Source of the DNA: Membranipora membranacea
Taxonomy: Eukaryota > Bryozoa > Gymnolaemata > Cheilostomatida > Membraniporidae
DNA: 64,000 nucleotides
Reading direction: 5' to 3'
NCBI GenBank assembly: GCA_914767715.1
Contig: OU612074.1
Location: forward strand, 5,965,501 to 6,029,500
Shown here: positions 21,541-36,111 of the stretch, one piece after another
Layout: each line of letters starts with the position of its first letter
Position numbering within the stretch: the stretch's first letter is position 1
Notes under the pieces: model-generated
Seen by the model: the letters and a program-made list of their open reading frames with translations, nothing else
Databases searched by the model: none
Told to the model about the DNA's origin: nothing
Position numbers and translations under genes: made by a program

Positions 21541-22166
21541 ATGAATATTCTGATCACAGCCCTTATCTTTTCTGCTGTAATTGGTGAGTTCGACATTCCT
21601 AGGAAGACACATCAGAGTGTTCTTAGAGATTGCTATCCTGTACAGTGAACTTCAAAATGTTGTAGCTATACTCAATTAAACATTTATAAATATTCACATT
21701 GACTCATGAGTGCATAGCAGTACTGTGACTTTGTACTAATTAATTGTTGATTTTATTCCATTGCTGCATATTACTTCATTGATGTCGTCTGATTTTCTCA
21801 TGGTTATGAATCATAGTAGAGTTTCACTACAGATGGAATCCTTTTCATGTGTTATTCAGGTGTGAGTTCGGGCTTTATTTTTTTGGGAGGAAAGAGGAAG
21901 AGGTAAAAGATGCTAATCAGGCCACACTCCAAGCTATGCCGCCCTAAGCTTCAGTAAGCATTGATTGTCTTGATTCAACTAGATGGTGTACTTATTGCGC
22001 TGGACATAATGTATTCTAAAATTAGCAAGGTAATGGTGTTTGTAAAATTAAAAAAATACGGCAATTTATCATGTACTTTTATATTTCAGGTTGGAGATCA
22101 AAGGCTACCAAGAAAAAAGATGCTATATTTAACCTTCTTTTCTGTTTATATTGTAAAAAAATATAA
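21541..22166 (+). CDS. Predicted small secreted peptide gene, copy 2
   Basis: ATG at 21541, signal exon 21538-21583, optional exon 21860-21902, last exon from 22090, stop 22164-22166, or 22130-22132 if the optional exon is used. No difference from copy 1 was seen in exons or splice sites. Confidence 0.5.
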
Positions 22167-24379
22167 TGCCTTCCTGATTCTTCTCTTTTTGTTTTAAACT
22201 CCAGCTTTGGCAATAAAAGATAAACTATAAATGAAAATTGATGTAAGGGCGTATAGTAGAAACGGAACAACCTCCTCCAAATTCAATGGACCTGTTATCA
22301 CCAAGAGAATTGCTGCATTCAGTAATAATACGAGACAAAACAACGACTAAAATTTATGAAGCTTTAACTTGTTTTTCTCTTTCTTGATTATATATACAGT
22401 TCCACTCAATATCTATAGTAGTAGTGTTGCAAACATCCAATCAACTGGACTTTACTCATTGTCAGGAGATTTTACAAAATTTACAAATGATCATCATGTA
22501 TAAGTGTCAGTCTTGCCCTTAGGTGATCACCAATCTGTCTAGATAAGGGGAACATGTAACCATCACCGCATACTCACCACGTAGCAATATCCCGACATCC
22601 GCGCTGCTTTAGGCGGAGTATGAATTTAAACTCAATTCAGAGATTTTTTTTGCATTATTTGTTCCCTTTGGTTTTGTGGCCAGAGTATTTATGATTGTTA
22701 CACTACTTTAAAACATAATGGAGGAGCTCTGAGATTCACCCTATGCATGCAAATTTAAACATGGCAGTATTATGGTAAAGGATATATGCAGGACAATGCA
22801 ATGCAGCTATTCTAATAAACAGTGTGCTGTTCATGTTCCAGTAGATATACGAATGCTTAGAGTAGTGTATGCATCCATATAAATACGACCGTGATAAAAT
22901 GAAAGGCAGCATTTGTACAACAATCTGTACTATACAGTATGCCCTGTGTTGATATAATATGCAGTGTAGTTAAGTTATGTTACTCAGCAGTGGTCCCTAG
23001 TAAGAATTATCAGATTATTTAAAGCCTGAGATTGTATATCTTGATGTTTGAGATTGTTACATTATGACTGATAGGGAGACTAGCAAAACACAATCTGTAA
23101 AGGGCGATTAGCAAGACAATATCTGTATCGGCCATTAATCTTTGGTCATGGTTGCCTACAGTTTTCACTCTCGTCTCTTCCCTAACAAAGTCACTAAAAG
23201 GTATTTGTTGGTTGGTATTCACCTATGGGCTTACTTACTTCGGATTCCGAAATATTTTCAAAAAATATGACACACAGGACACACAACTCTCATACACTAT
23301 CTCTGTCTTTATCTCGATGCAGACAGGCCATGCGTGTGTACCTACTACTACCTAGTAAATCAAGCATTTGTTTTGAAGGAGAAAGATTGCAATTACTATG
23401 GCTTCAATTATTTCTTAGGCTTTCACTCAGACAGTGACACACAGTCTGGTTCTAATTGAATATTGAGGTTTCTGGAGAGGGTGTTGAAACCTAATTTTAG
23501 CCTTACCACCATGTTTTACGTTTTGTGAGACACATTCCACCAAACTACAATCAATTGGTATTTCTAAAGCTAGGCGTTGCGAGGTTTGGTATATGGTATA
23601 CAGTATAATATAAGAGAGAGATTTATATGAACGTTTACTCACCTAAAAAGATGTACTGTAAAGAGGAAGAGATATCGCGTTGACTGTCCAAGGTCAAGGC
23701 TAATAGTCTAGATGGTACAATTCCGATAAGGTGCTGGTCTGCTAAGATCTCGGATAACCTCACAGTATTTACCCACCATAACAAGATAATTCTACAATAA
23801 ATGGTTCTATGGTATCTATTGCACAAAAGCCAGCAAAGCTTGATCCTGTGCCATGACCTTGCAACAAAACAAACTAATTTTCAAAATCATAATTCATGAA
23901 AATTCATAAATATATTGCCATTGTTTTGTCATTTCGATTTTTTGAAGTCAATACTGGCCTCTAGGGTCGTCGCATGGTGCTTTTTTGGGTGAGAAAAAAC
24001 GTGCAAACGTTCAAAACACCTGCTATCCTACTGTCAGTATATTGACACCTCAGATATCCTTGGTTGAAGGGCAATTGGGGGACCAATATAATTGTTCGAG
24101 CTGTGATGTATGCGATCTCAAATAGTTCAGAAGTAAAGATTTGCCCATGAAAAATCTTTCCAGCATTCTCTTCAAATATAGTTCAAAACTGTTGGTCGTT
24201 TAGGGAGGATACAAAAGACATCGATCATCCAGCAGTGAGTCCGTTGCCGACATTAAAATGAAGTTCATTGTCATAATTTAGTTTGTGTGGAATGCCATCG
24301 ATCACCCACCATTAACAATAATGGACTGCTAATCCAATTATGTCTTATTAGAAACACTAGTCTGTAGATATGACATTAC

Positions 24380-24480
24380 CAATAAAATAAGAACCAGAGG
24401 CTACACTGTTATTGACAAAGTAGCCTACTGCTATAGGACCCTGGTAAGGAAATTGACACAAAATATGTACTGCAGGATGT
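24380..24480 (-). other. Possible internal coding exon, unit 3
   Basis: Identical copy of the 2114-2214 candidate. Confidence 0.25.
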
Positions 24481-24830
24481 CTGAAATTTAAACAAAAACA
24501 GGTCAATCCATGACTTTCACATTTATCAACACGATTAGGTGGCAAAACTAAACTTTTTCTACTTTTCAACAGATTCTACTTCTAAATTTCCATCAATTAT
24601 TATTTTAAAATCATTGAGCATTGGCATCCCTTAATAATAGAGCCATTGCTGTGTTAGTTTCCCCAAGTGGACACAAAAGACATCAATCATCAACCGGTGC
24701 TTCTAGTGCCAATAATAATAATAATAATCCAATGATTGTTTATGACAAACACTAGAATCTAGATACAATTCAACATACAGTAATGCAAGAACCTCTGCAC
24801 AACACACATGTCTTCAGCTAGAAATCATGA

Positions 24831-25871
24831 GGCAAGCACATAGAGTTATTATATACTCTAGAGTGGACAATGCAGTGCTGAAAGCGTCCTACTTAATTAT
24901 TGCGAAATCCATCACACAACGCAATCTGGTTGTGCATGGCTAGTGCCTGTATCATATAACTTATCATTGAGAATATGCGTATTGGGCATGACAATTTAGA
25001 TTTCTAGAGCGCTTATATCCATTTTTTCAGAAAATTTTTCATGGGACACCATGTAGATCACTTGCAGGTATTTTCACTTTCAATTCCATGAGGCAACGAA
25101 AACTGGTTGTGAGTGGATAGTGCATGAATCATTGACTTTATCATTAAAAATATTAGAATTGGACATACAAATTAAGTTTATTGATCGAGCACTTATAGCC
25201 ATTTTATCAAAGAATTTCACATGTAACACCATTAACCTCACCATCACCTGCAGGTACTTTCTCTTCCGGTCAGTTTGACATTTTATTATTCTCCCTTTAA
25301 AATAAGCCAACTATCAACCGCAAATACATGAGCCTAAATCTCGATGACAGGGCCAGCTGGTTTCTGCCTCTTGCCAGGTATTTTGCTGTGTCCTGTCTCT
25401 CTAACTAATATGTTGCACACTCAGTCGGTGTATTTTATCTGTTCAGTTCCAGCTACTGGCGATGATCTATGATAACATGTGATAAAAGTAGCCTGTGGAA
25501 AAGCGATTGGAGGCGAAAAGTTTGCTGCTTACCTTTATCGTTTTTAGAGCATTTTTAGCAATATTTTTGTAAAACTTTTCATGCCACACTAATAGATGTC
25601 TTGCAAGTGATTCCTTTCAGGGGGCAGACAGGGGACAAAAAAATTTGTGTATCCCCTTAAAACACCAAAATCTCAACTGCCAACACACCATCCCGATAAA
25701 ATCACAATTACCTGGCTAGCAGGTTTTTGCCCCTGCCACTTGCCTGCCTGCCAATTAAACTGTCTCCTGTCTCTCTAACTGAAATATTACACACTCGTGA
25801 GTTCATTTAATCTGTGAAGTATAATGACTTCCAATTATACAAGATGAGCAAGTAACCCGTGGCTTAAAATT
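24831..25871 (+). repeat. Three diverged direct repeat copies, unit 3
   Basis: Same three-copy cluster as 2565-3605, with no difference seen. Confidence 0.75.
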
Positions 25872-26574
25872 TTCAGCTTAAAGATTTCGGTTTTGGTTTG
25901 GCTATGTCATTTCTAGCTCTAAATTCCCTCTCCTGGGTAGCCACTCGTTTTTGTATTGCAAAAACTATTCAAGCCAACACATCAGGTTAAATCAAAAGAT
26001 CCATAAGCTCTTCTGCTGAGTCCCTGATTAGCAAGAAAATGTCGAACGGACAAATCAAGATACATACTTGACCAGATTGACTCTACATTTTCTAAAATTC
26101 CCTAACTCAGTCTGAAAAATTGTATGAAAATGGCAATCAGTTATCAGTTGCAATACATTATGGAGAAAACACCATAATATTTCGTCTTTGCAACTCAAAT
26201 CTTCTGTTGAGAAGAGTACAGGGGCGTAATTAGACACTTTGATAATATTTCATCGTTAGGTACATATAATAGTATACAATGTGAATTAAAATCTTTTAAC
26301 CAATGTTATATACATCATCAGTCCAAGTCTTTCTATTTGCACTCACTACTGCGTTCTACCAATTTTCAGAAAATTATACCAACACAACTGATAATTAACA
26401 TGGTTATATTAGTGCTGAGAAAGCCGATATAATTTCGCTCTCTCACCGATGTGACATTTTTAAGTTAACAGATATTTCTGATTTCTCACCATACTCAAAA
26501 TAAGAGATCATTTCTTTCAGAGGGGGGGGGGGGGGGTGGGTGTGATGCAATTTCCTCTCATGGTTGTTTAGGAG

Positions 26575-26762
26575 TAGGAGGTGGCTCAGTTGGTTAGAGC
26601 GCCGGACTTCAAATCCGGTTCGAATCCCACTGCAGTCCATCTTCTACTGGGGATTGGTTGGTCCCCCAGGTGTGCTCCGACCTGCCTGCAAACAGAGAGC
26701 AATTTGGCGCAGATATTGCGGCCTCGCCATTAAGGCAATAATATTTCGCCGCCCATTCCTCG
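26575..26762 (+). mobile_element. tRNA-derived SINE, plus-strand copy, unit 3
   Basis: Identical to the unit-1 copy, with the long-form flank retained. Confidence 0.85.
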
Positions 26763-26820
26763 GGATGGGCGAGTGATAAGACATCGGATTTTAATCAACC
26801 TTTAATCAACCTTATTTGTA

Positions 26821-27249
26821 AATATAAACATCAACATCATATACAGACAGGACACAGCTAATATGGCTGGCAAGTGGCAGTGAAAAAAATTAAGCTAGCC
26901 CGGTAGTAGTTTCTGTTTCATCACAGTGATGTGTTTGCGGTTGAGATTTTGGCTTAATTTAGTCGGAAAACAGACACAAATTTTCCACTGGCTGCTAGTG
27001 AAAATACCTGCAAGTGATCCACATAGTGACGTAAATTTTTTTCCAAAAAAATGGCTATAAGCGCTCTAGAAATCTAAATTTCTGTGCCCAATACATATAT
27101 TCTCAATGATAAGTTTTATGATACAGGCACTAGACATGCACAACCAGATTGAGACTTGTCATGGATTTCGCAATAATTAAGTAGGACAAAACCTGTTGCT
27201 ATTTTTGTACACATTGTCCGCTCTAGAGTATATAATAACTCTATGGGCA
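26821..27249 (-). repeat. Inverted repeat copy, unit 3
   Basis: Complete, as in unit 1. Confidence 0.8.
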
Positions 27250-27480
27250 AGCACTTGCCTTCTCTAATGCCACCTCCTCATGGTCTCAGCAGCATGAAGC
27301 CATCTCGTTGTGATGATGAGCATTCCACTTCCAACCCTCAGTGCATATTGTCAGCTAAAAAATCGATTTTTATGCTGTTGCAAAACCTGAGAAGCTGCCA
27401 ACTTTATTTTACTATTCCTTATTTCACTTCAAAATGTTCTCCCAATCAGTTTGATAACTGAACCCAAGCCAAGCCAGCGC

Positions 27481-27750
27481 ATGGAGGATTGCTTTCTATC
27501 ACCTCCTCGGCGCAAATGCACTATCATCAAGGCATCAGCCAATCGTGCCAAAGTCCACTACTCTAATTACCACATTGAGCATCGCACTAATCACAAAACA
27601 GTGAGCTGACTGTGATATCACATCTCCTTTGACTGCCTTTTGTGCAAAGGCCAAGCTTTGAGAGCGATCATCCACTGGATATCACAAACTGAAAACTGCT
27701 TGAGTGAAACAGTTCCAAGTCATTTTTGTATTGAGATTAAGTTATATTAA
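27481..27750 (+). pseudogene. Decayed coding stretch, unit 3
   Basis: Same frame and the same two TGA codons as unit 1. Confidence 0.35.
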
Positions 27751-28288
27751 GGCTTCGTGTAATTCAACTATCTATTGAAAGCTGATCAAAATGTCTTTCC
27801 TGTTAAGCTTGTATGTAAAGTTACCACCATGTCTACTGCAGAATAATTTTACTTTTCAGTAATTTCTCATGTATCAATTTAGTTGTCACTCTGAATAATA
27901 TTATTTGAGGCTTTTGAAACACGACTACTATTGAATCCAAAGAAAAATCCTTTTTATTTAATAGCACATGGTAGGACATTCATGATAGAAATGGATGAAA
28001 ATAAGACCTTTTAATTCACATCTATTGCCACGACTGCTAAATTTCATATATAGTACATTTCTGATCTTCTTGTGGCAGATCGCTCAGAATAGGTTATTCT
28101 TAAATTGATAAGCTGACATCAGCCTATTCTCCTTTTTGGGCAAAGACTCGGCTGGTCTTTGTGTCAATATGCAAGTACAAAATTTGGGTACAAGATATAA
28201 TTGTCATTTCTTTACCATAATATCAAATGGCGCTTCACTCTTAACAAAAATAGTTCATTTCTTCTGTATTCATATTTTTTTGTTGAAG

Positions 28289-28403
28289 TTATCAATTTCC
28301 AATTGATGAGTGACATTGATCCGGAGGAGGGTACCAACAAAGACCTTGGCCGACAATGGCATTTTTATTATAGGATTAAAGGAAAAACTATGATGATGCA
28401 TTG
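28289..28403 (+). other. Possible coding exon, unit 3
   Basis: Identical copy of 6025-6139. Confidence 0.3.
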
Positions 28404-28461
28404 GTAAGCTTGGGTAAACTTGAAGATTGGGCCAGCTTGTACATGTCAGTGATTTGGCTTG

Positions 28462-28845
28462 ACAGAACACGACCTCTACAGGATATCGTCATTGTGCAGC
28501 TATTCAAGTACCCATAGTCACACATGTGGGTGACCTTGGCAAAAATAGTGCAGTATCATCTAACATAGATATTTGAAGCTCAAATGGCGTGAATCGTTGT
28601 ATCCTGACGTTGATAAAAGTCACAAGAATAGATATTTTTATGACATTTAATGTAATCATTTTCAATTGGTTTGATTAGCCCTTGAATTTTCATTAGATTA
28701 AATAATAGAATATAATGAAAATGACTGCTTTTTCAATGACAGTTCGTCCCTGACACCAAATTTCATCGCATTTGATAGAGTTTACGTATATTTGGACACA
28801 ATTTCATTTTAATTTATTTTGTTTGTAATAGGAATTACTATTTTT
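28462..28845. repeat. Within-unit duplication, left copy, unit 3
   Basis: Type-A form, as in unit 1. Confidence 0.95.
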
Positions 28846-30092
28846 GGATTCACTTTTCTTTCGAAACATGAGGCAAGATTTTGGTTAACCAAATAACGTT
28901 AGCAAATGCAGTTTTACAGCGGTGATCAAGGGAAGTCACTCTGAAAAATATAAAATAACATACGAATAATACATACAATATAATCATTCATAGTCATAAA
29001 GAATATTCTCATGAAATATACCAATAACTATATTGTATTATTTTTTGTTTACATAACAGTTTTGACACATATAAAGCACTCAACGAAGTACTTCATGCAC
29101 ACAAATCAACACCAGACAAGTTTTACATCACAGAGTAAGGATATACAGAGAGGAAACTTCAATGATCATTATAGTGCCTGCGGTTTTTGATTAACTGGGG
29201 GAAATTGTGCACAGCTGGATGCCGAAAACTCTACCTTTGATGGGCCATAATTCATTCTGCCCAGTATTTTGGTGATTGATTTAAGGCCACACGTTCTCAT
29301 GCAAATTTCTACTTATTCTTGCAAATTTAATTTCGTATCAATGTGAACCTACCACACATGATTCTCATCTCCGAAAATTTCATGAGCGCAATCCTCCTGC
29401 GCCAATACGAACAAACGATAGACCTAACAGTGATATGAAATAAAAATATTTATATCAAGGAGAAGCTGTTACTTGTTGTTTACCGCCCAGTGATTCAGCT
29501 TCTATGTATGCCTCAACCATCTCCTCATAATTATTTCAATTGGTACTCATAATTCACTGTATCCCTTCCCCCCTTACCCAAGGTCCAAAATTGAATGAGA
29601 AACTCTACATATTGATCATCCACTCCATCTTTTTACCAAAGTTGTGTTTGCATAGATTTGACCTTGACTTTTCAATCAAAACAGGCAGCCACTCAGATAG
29701 CATTTTGAGAAGATTTATACTATCTGGTTACGTGCATTGTTAACATACAACGTTCCACAAATTGTGGGAATCCCAATCCAAACGAGAGTTTACGTGAAAT
29801 TTACTCCTAATTGTGAGAAAACGACCCCATATGACTTCACTTTAAGACAGATTTTTCTTTTGGTTCTACTAACAAGAAAATTCAGTGACAAGTTTATGAC
29901 ATGGCAGTCTAGAACCCTATATGTTTCAACTCTGGCTTAAGATGTTTGCTATTGAATTGTGTTCAACAGTTTTTTTGAGCATGATATTTGAAACCAGAGT
30001 TGATTGATGAAGTTTCATGGCGGACAAACACATAAAAGATTTTTTCCAAGTAAGTAAATGCTGCCAAAGCAGGTTGCTCACTCAACACTTCG

Positions 30093-30285
30093 AGCCGGCA
30101 AAATAGTGTGCCTAAAGGGCAAGGCTGCAATGACCGCGCCAATTTACTCTCGGTTTGTAGGCAGGTCGGAGCACATCTGGGGGTCCAACAACTCCCAGTA
30201 GTCAGTGGAATGCAGTGGGATTCGAACCCGCGACCTGCAACACTTGCAAGCTGAAGGACTGGCGCTCTAACAACTGAGCCACCAC
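30093..30285 (-). mobile_element. tRNA-derived SINE, minus-strand copy, unit 3
   Basis: Identical to the unit-1 inverted copy. Confidence 0.85.
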
Positions 30286-31257
30286 ATAATATATTTCCTT
30301 TAACAATTACATGAGGTTTGATATGGACTGATCATCTCCTGTATGATATATATTGACTTTCACAGAAGTCTAAGCATTTCTCGCAATAAGTATTATGCAT
30401 AGAGCATAAGCATAGATTCATTTGATTCATATTACTGTAAGTTATTGACTGGGTTGCCACATAATCGATAATCGCTTGTTGACTTTGCAGGACTTAAAAT
30501 AATAATCTTTTTCTCAGCAGCCTCGCATGCCACTGTGCATTATAAGCTGATAGTCTACAACTTAAACAGATAAAGAAGATTTGCTAGCAATAAGCACACT
30601 ACTGCATCGTTCCAATGTTATATTTTATTAAGGGTATAACTGAGTGGTGGTGTGGGTATACTTCTCATTAATAGGGACAGTAAGGTTGTGATCAGATACT
30701 CAACTCTTTCACAATGTCAAGCGAGCATTCTGAGACACTAGCGCATTAGAAATATCAGTTATATCGGTCAGACCTTAAAAGATGCACACCTGACTTCTCC
30801 ACTGATTCAACATCTTTTGTTGGAATGACATTTACAGAATAGAAAATTCTCGAACTCTTGAACAGGCCAAAAATTTACTGACACTTGGTTAGTGATTTTT
30901 TAACGTGTTTTAGTGGTATTTGAATACTTCATAAAGAGGATCAATTTCAGTAAACAAATGTCATGTCATTTTCTCCTGTGATATGACTGATACTTTGGCA
31001 CATTTGTTTTGACAGTGAAACCATCCCCAGGCTTCACCAAGTGGGATCGTCAAACAAATATGCATCCTCAAATATTCAAGTGAGAATCAGATTTGGTAAC
31101 TAAAGTCATAGTGTCAGCAGCTATATTATAAAGGTGTTAGACTGTAGGCACGAGGATTGCAAACCAAAGTATGCAGTTTAGCACGAAAGAATTTTTCAAT
31201 GAAAGACATCAAGTTCATGTATAATCCAGAGCTAAGACCATGTCTGCAATTTTTCCT

Positions 31258-31488
31258 TTATACATGAAAATGTTTTGCTAGTTGTGATACTTCTAGGGGC
31301 ATATATAAAATACAATTATCATGAACTTCATCACAATAACACTGACTCTTGCATCCAGTTTTGCGGGGACAGACAAATGCATCAGCCAATGCGGATGCAA
31401 AATGAGGATGTGGAAATGAGAGCTTTCTATTTTTTGTCATAGCATGTATCCAAGTTAAGTTCTCTTGTATAAGAAATGACAATGACAA
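31258..31488 (-). pseudogene. Cysteine-rich ORF, unit 3
   Basis: One change (plus-strand T to C near 31348) makes AAA into AAG, silent for Lys. Confidence 0.3.
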
Positions 31489-31658
31489 TAACTCATGCTA
31501 GCCAAATAGCCTAATAGCCAAGTAGCTAATGCAATCTTGATTGGAATATAATATCAATGAAAACAGGAAATTGAGGGAATTGAAAGGAATGGCTTGACTA
31601 GTAATCATTGATTACGTCTTTGGTAAAAACTTGGCCCGATTTCAGCAAAAAGACCAAA

Positions 31659-32042
31659 ACAGAACACGAGCTCTACAGGATATCGTCATTGTGCAGCTAT
31701 TCAAGTACCCATAGTCACACATGTGGGTGACCTTGGCAATAATAGTGCAGTATCATCTAACATAGATATTTGAAGCTCAAATGGCGTAGATCGTTGTATC
31801 CTGGCGTTGATAAAAGCCACAATAATAGATATTTTTTATGACATTTAATGTAATCATTTTCAATTGGTTTGATTAGCCCTTGAATTTTCATTAGATTAAA
31901 TAATAGAATATAATAAAAATGACTGCTTTTTCAATGACAGTTCGTCCCTGACACCAAATTTCATTGCATTTGAAGAGTTTACGTATATTTGGACACAATT
32001 TCATTTTAATTTATTTTGTTTGTAATAGGAATTACTATTTTT
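31659..32042. repeat. Within-unit duplication, right copy, unit 3
   Basis: One extra T in the T-run near 31832, shared with unit 5. Confidence 0.95.
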
Positions 32043-32568
32043 TGTCATAGCATGTATCCAAGTTAAGTTCTCTTGTATAAGAAATGACAATGACAATGAC
32101 TCATGCTAGCCAAATAGCCTAATAGCCAAGTAGCTAAACAGCTGGGATTTCATTATCATTTCATCGGCTTTGTTTTTGTATTTTTATCATCATTCCATCA
32201 GCTGTTTTTTGTATCAGATAAATAGCGAGAGCATCAAGATACAAATCATTATACTCAAGACACATAATCAGTGATGTTGTTTAGTGAATGTTTATTCTAG
32301 ACAATAATAATCAGATAATTCTGAAAATGCTATTTCTCTGCTCTGAAAGACAAGTTGTATGTTATATGTAAAATGCTCAACTCTGACTACCAGAATTCTC
32401 GAACTCGTCACACAGTTGTAATAATTTTGTGACAATGCTATTATTTTACCAGGGCACAACCAGTACTGACGTCCATTAATACATGACAATTGTCATGCCA
32501 CTCCAAGAATAATTTGAGATGACAGATTTCAATAGATGACACTTTCTAAAATAGAAACAGAAAATCAG

Positions 32569-32576
32569 TATATAAA
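32569..32576 (+). promoter_or_regulatory. TATA box of peptide gene copy 3
   Basis: TATATAAA in the same context as copy 1. Confidence 0.65.
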
Positions 32577-32822
32577 CATGTACAATAAGAACAACCAATC
32601 ATTCAAGATTTTCTCTTAAAATCAGAACTTAACAAAACTCAGTGGTAAGTTTACTTGCTAGTGCATATTATTTCATTGGACTACTGCGCAGGACACAAAG
32701 AAAACTCACAGTGATTAAAAAATTCATTTATCTACATTTCAACTGGGATATATTCCAAATCGTTAATTATGAACTAAACTACTGAAATGAAATGAATTAT
32801 AAATTTCTTACTTTTGTAGAAG

Positions 32823-33448
32823 ATGAATATTCTGATCACAGCCCTTATCTTTTCTGCTGTAATTGGTGAGTTCGACATTCCTAGGAAGACACATCAGAGT
32901 GTTCTTAGAGATTGCTATCCTGTACAGTGAACTTCAAAATGTTGTAGCTATACTCAATTAAACATTTATAAATATTCACATTGACTCATGAGTGCATAGC
33001 AGTACTGTGACTTTGTACTAATTAATTGTTGATTTTATTCCATTGCTGCATATTACTTCATTGATGTCGTCTGATTTTCTCATGGTTATGAATCATAGTA
33101 GAGTTTCACTACAGATGGAATCCTTTTCATGTGTTATTCAGGTGTGAGTTCGGGCTTTATTTTTTTGGGAGGAAAGAGGAAGAGGTAAAAGATGCTAATC
33201 AGGCCACACTCCAAGCTATGCCGCCCTAAGCTTCAGTAAGCATTGATTGTCTTGATTCAACTAGATGGTGTACTTATTGCGCTGGACATAATGTATTCTA
33301 AAATTAGCAAGGTAATGGTGTTTGTAAAATTAAAAAAATACGGCAATTTATCATGTACTTTTATATTTCAGGTTGGAGATCAAAGGCTACCAAGAAAAAA
33401 GATGCTATATTTAACCTTCTTTTCTGTTTATATTGTAAAAAAATATAA
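32823..33448 (+). CDS. Predicted small secreted peptide gene, copy 3
   Basis: ATG at 32823, signal exon 32820-32865, optional exon 33142-33184, last exon from 33372, stop 33446-33448. Exons and splice sites match copy 1. Confidence 0.5.
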
Positions 33449-35660
33449 TGCCTTCCTGATTCTTCTCTTTTTGTTTTAAACTCCAGCTTTGGCAATAAAA
33501 GATAAACTATAAATGAAAATTGATGTAAGGGCGTATAGTAGAAACGGAACAACCTCCTCCAAATTCAATGGACCTGTTATCACCAAGAGAATTGCTGCAT
33601 TCAGTAATAATACGAGACAAAACAACGACTAAAATTTATGAAGCTTTAACTTGTTTTTCTCTTTCTTGATTATATATACAGTTCCACTCAATATCTATAG
33701 TAGTAGTGTTGCAAACATCCAATCAACTGGACTTTACTCATTGTCAGGAGATTTTACAAAATTTACAAATGATCATCATGTATAAGTGTCAGTCTTGCCC
33801 TTAGGTGATCACCAATCTGTCTAGATAAGGGGAACATGTAACCATCACCGCATACTCACCACGTAGCAATATCCCGACATCCGCGCTGCTTTAGGCGGAG
33901 TATGAATTTAAACTCAATTCAGAGATTTTTTTTGCATTATTTGTTCCCTTTGGTTTTGTGGCCAGAGTATTTATGATTGTTACACTACTTTAAAACATAA
34001 TGGAGGAGCTCTGAGATTCACCCTATGCATGCAAATTTAAACATGGCAGTATTATGGTAAAGGATATATGCAGGACAATGCAATGCAGCTATTCTAATAA
34101 ACAGTGTGCTGTTCATGTTCCAGTAGATATACGAATGCTTAGAGTAGTGTATGCATCCATATAAATACGACCGTGATAAAATGAAAGGCAGCATTTGTAC
34201 AACAATCTGTACTATACAGTATGCCCTGTGTTGATATAATATGCAGTGTAGTTAAGTTATGTTACTCAGCAGTGGTCCCTAGTAAGAATTATCAGATTAT
34301 TTAAAGCCTGAATTGTATATCTTGATGTTTGAGATTGTTACATTATGACTGATAGGGAGACTAGCAAAACACAATCTGTAAAGGGCGATTAGCAAGACAA
34401 TATCTGTATCGGCCATTAATCTTTGGTCATGGTTGCCTACAGTTTTCACTCTCGTCTTTTCCCTAACAAAGTCACTAAAAGGTATTTGTTGGTTGGTATT
34501 CACCTATGGGCTTACTTACTTCGGATTCCGAAATATTTTCAAAAAATATGACACACAGGACACACAACTCTCATACACTATCTCTGTCTTTATCTCGATG
34601 CAGACAGGCCATGCGTGTGTACCTACTACTACCTAGTAAATCAAGCATTTGTTTTGAAGGAGAAAGATTGCAATTACTATGGCTTCAATTATTTCTTAGG
34701 CTTTCACTCAGACAGTGACACACAGTCTGGTTCTAATTGAATATTGAGGTTTCTGGAGAGGGTGTTGAAACCTAATTTTAGCCTTACCACCATGTTTTAC
34801 GTTTTGTGAGACACATTCCACCAAACTACAATCAATTGGTATTTCTAAAGCTAGGCGTTGCGAGGTTTGGTATATGGTATACAGTATAATATAAGAGAGA
34901 GATTTATATGAACGTTTACTCACCTAAAAAGATGTACTGTAAAGAGGAAGAGATATCGCGTTGACTGTCCAAGGTCAAGGCTAATAGTCTAGATGGTACA
35001 ATTCCGATAAGGTGCTGGTCTGCTAAGATCTCGGATAACCTCACAGTATTTACCCACCATAACAAGATAATTCTACAATAAATGGTTCTATGGTATCTAT
35101 TGCACAAAAGCCAGCAAAGCTTGATCCTGTGCCATGACCTTGCAACAAAACAAACTAATTTTCAAAATCATAATTCATGAAAATTCATAAATATATTGCC
35201 ATTGTTTTGTCATTTCGATTTTTTGAAGTCAATACTGGCCTCTAGGGTCGTCGCATGGTGCTTTTTTGGGTGAGAAAAAACGTGCAAACGTTCAAAACAC
35301 CTGCTATCCTACTGTCAGTATATTGACACCTCAGATATCCTTGGTTGAAGGGCAATTGGGGGACCAATATAATTGTTCGAGCTGTGATGTATGCGATCTC
35401 AAATAGTTCAGAAGTAAAGATTTGCCCATGAAAAATCTTTCCAGCATTCTCTTCAAATATAGTTCAAAACTGTTGGTCGTTTAGGGAGGATACAAAAGAC
35501 ATCGATCATCCAGCAGTGAGTCCGTTGCCGACATTAAAATGAAGTTCATTGTCATAATTTAGTTTGTGTGGAATGCCATCGATCACCCACCATTAACAAT
35601 AATGGACTGCTAATCCAATTATGTCTTATTAGAAACACTAGTCTGTAGATATGACATTAC

Positions 35661-35761
35661 CAATAAAATAAGAACCAGAGGCTACACTGTTATTGACAAA
35701 GTAGCCTACTGCTATAGGACCCTGGTAAGGAAATTGACACAAAATATGTACTGCAGGATGT
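35661..35761 (-). other. Possible internal coding exon, unit 4
   Basis: Identical copy of the 2114-2214 candidate. Confidence 0.25.
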
Positions 35762-36111
35762 CTGAAATTTAAACAAAAACAGGTCAATCCATGACTTTCA
35801 CATTTATCAACACGATTAGGTGGCAAAACTAAACTTTTTCTACTTTTCAACAGATTCTACTTCTAAATTTCCATCAATTATTATTTTAAAATCATTGAGC
35901 ATTGGCATCCCTTAATAATAGAGCCATTGCTGTGTTAGTTTCCCCAAGTGGACACAAAAGACATCAATCATCAACCGGTGCTTCTAGTGCCAATAATAAT
36001 AATAATAATCCAATGATTGTTTATGACAAACACTAGAATCTAGATACAATTCAACATACAGTAATGCAAGAACCTCTGCACAACACACATGTCTTCAGCT
36101 AGAAATCATGA

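Larger units (their letters stand above)
11284..22266. repeat. Macrosatellite unit 2 (short, type B)
   Basis: Length 10,983 bp. It lacks the 299-bp segment, with the junction at 15780/15781, and carries type-B states throughout: GA near 12056, T in the CAGTTTTCAG site near 15159, T/T at the two sites near 16167-16176, A/T in the duplicated block, A at the 6737- and 7145-equivalents and a six-T run near 18347. Its G-run is the longest in the window, about 20. Confidence 0.98.
22267..33548. repeat. Macrosatellite unit 3 (long, type A)
   Basis: Length 11,282 bp. It matches unit 1 at every A/B site and adds three variants shared with unit 5: C in CGTCTCTTCC near 23177, C in GACTCTTGC near 31348, and one extra T near 31832. 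A private change is TCGTATCAATG near 29338, where the other copies have TATTAATG. Confidence 0.98.
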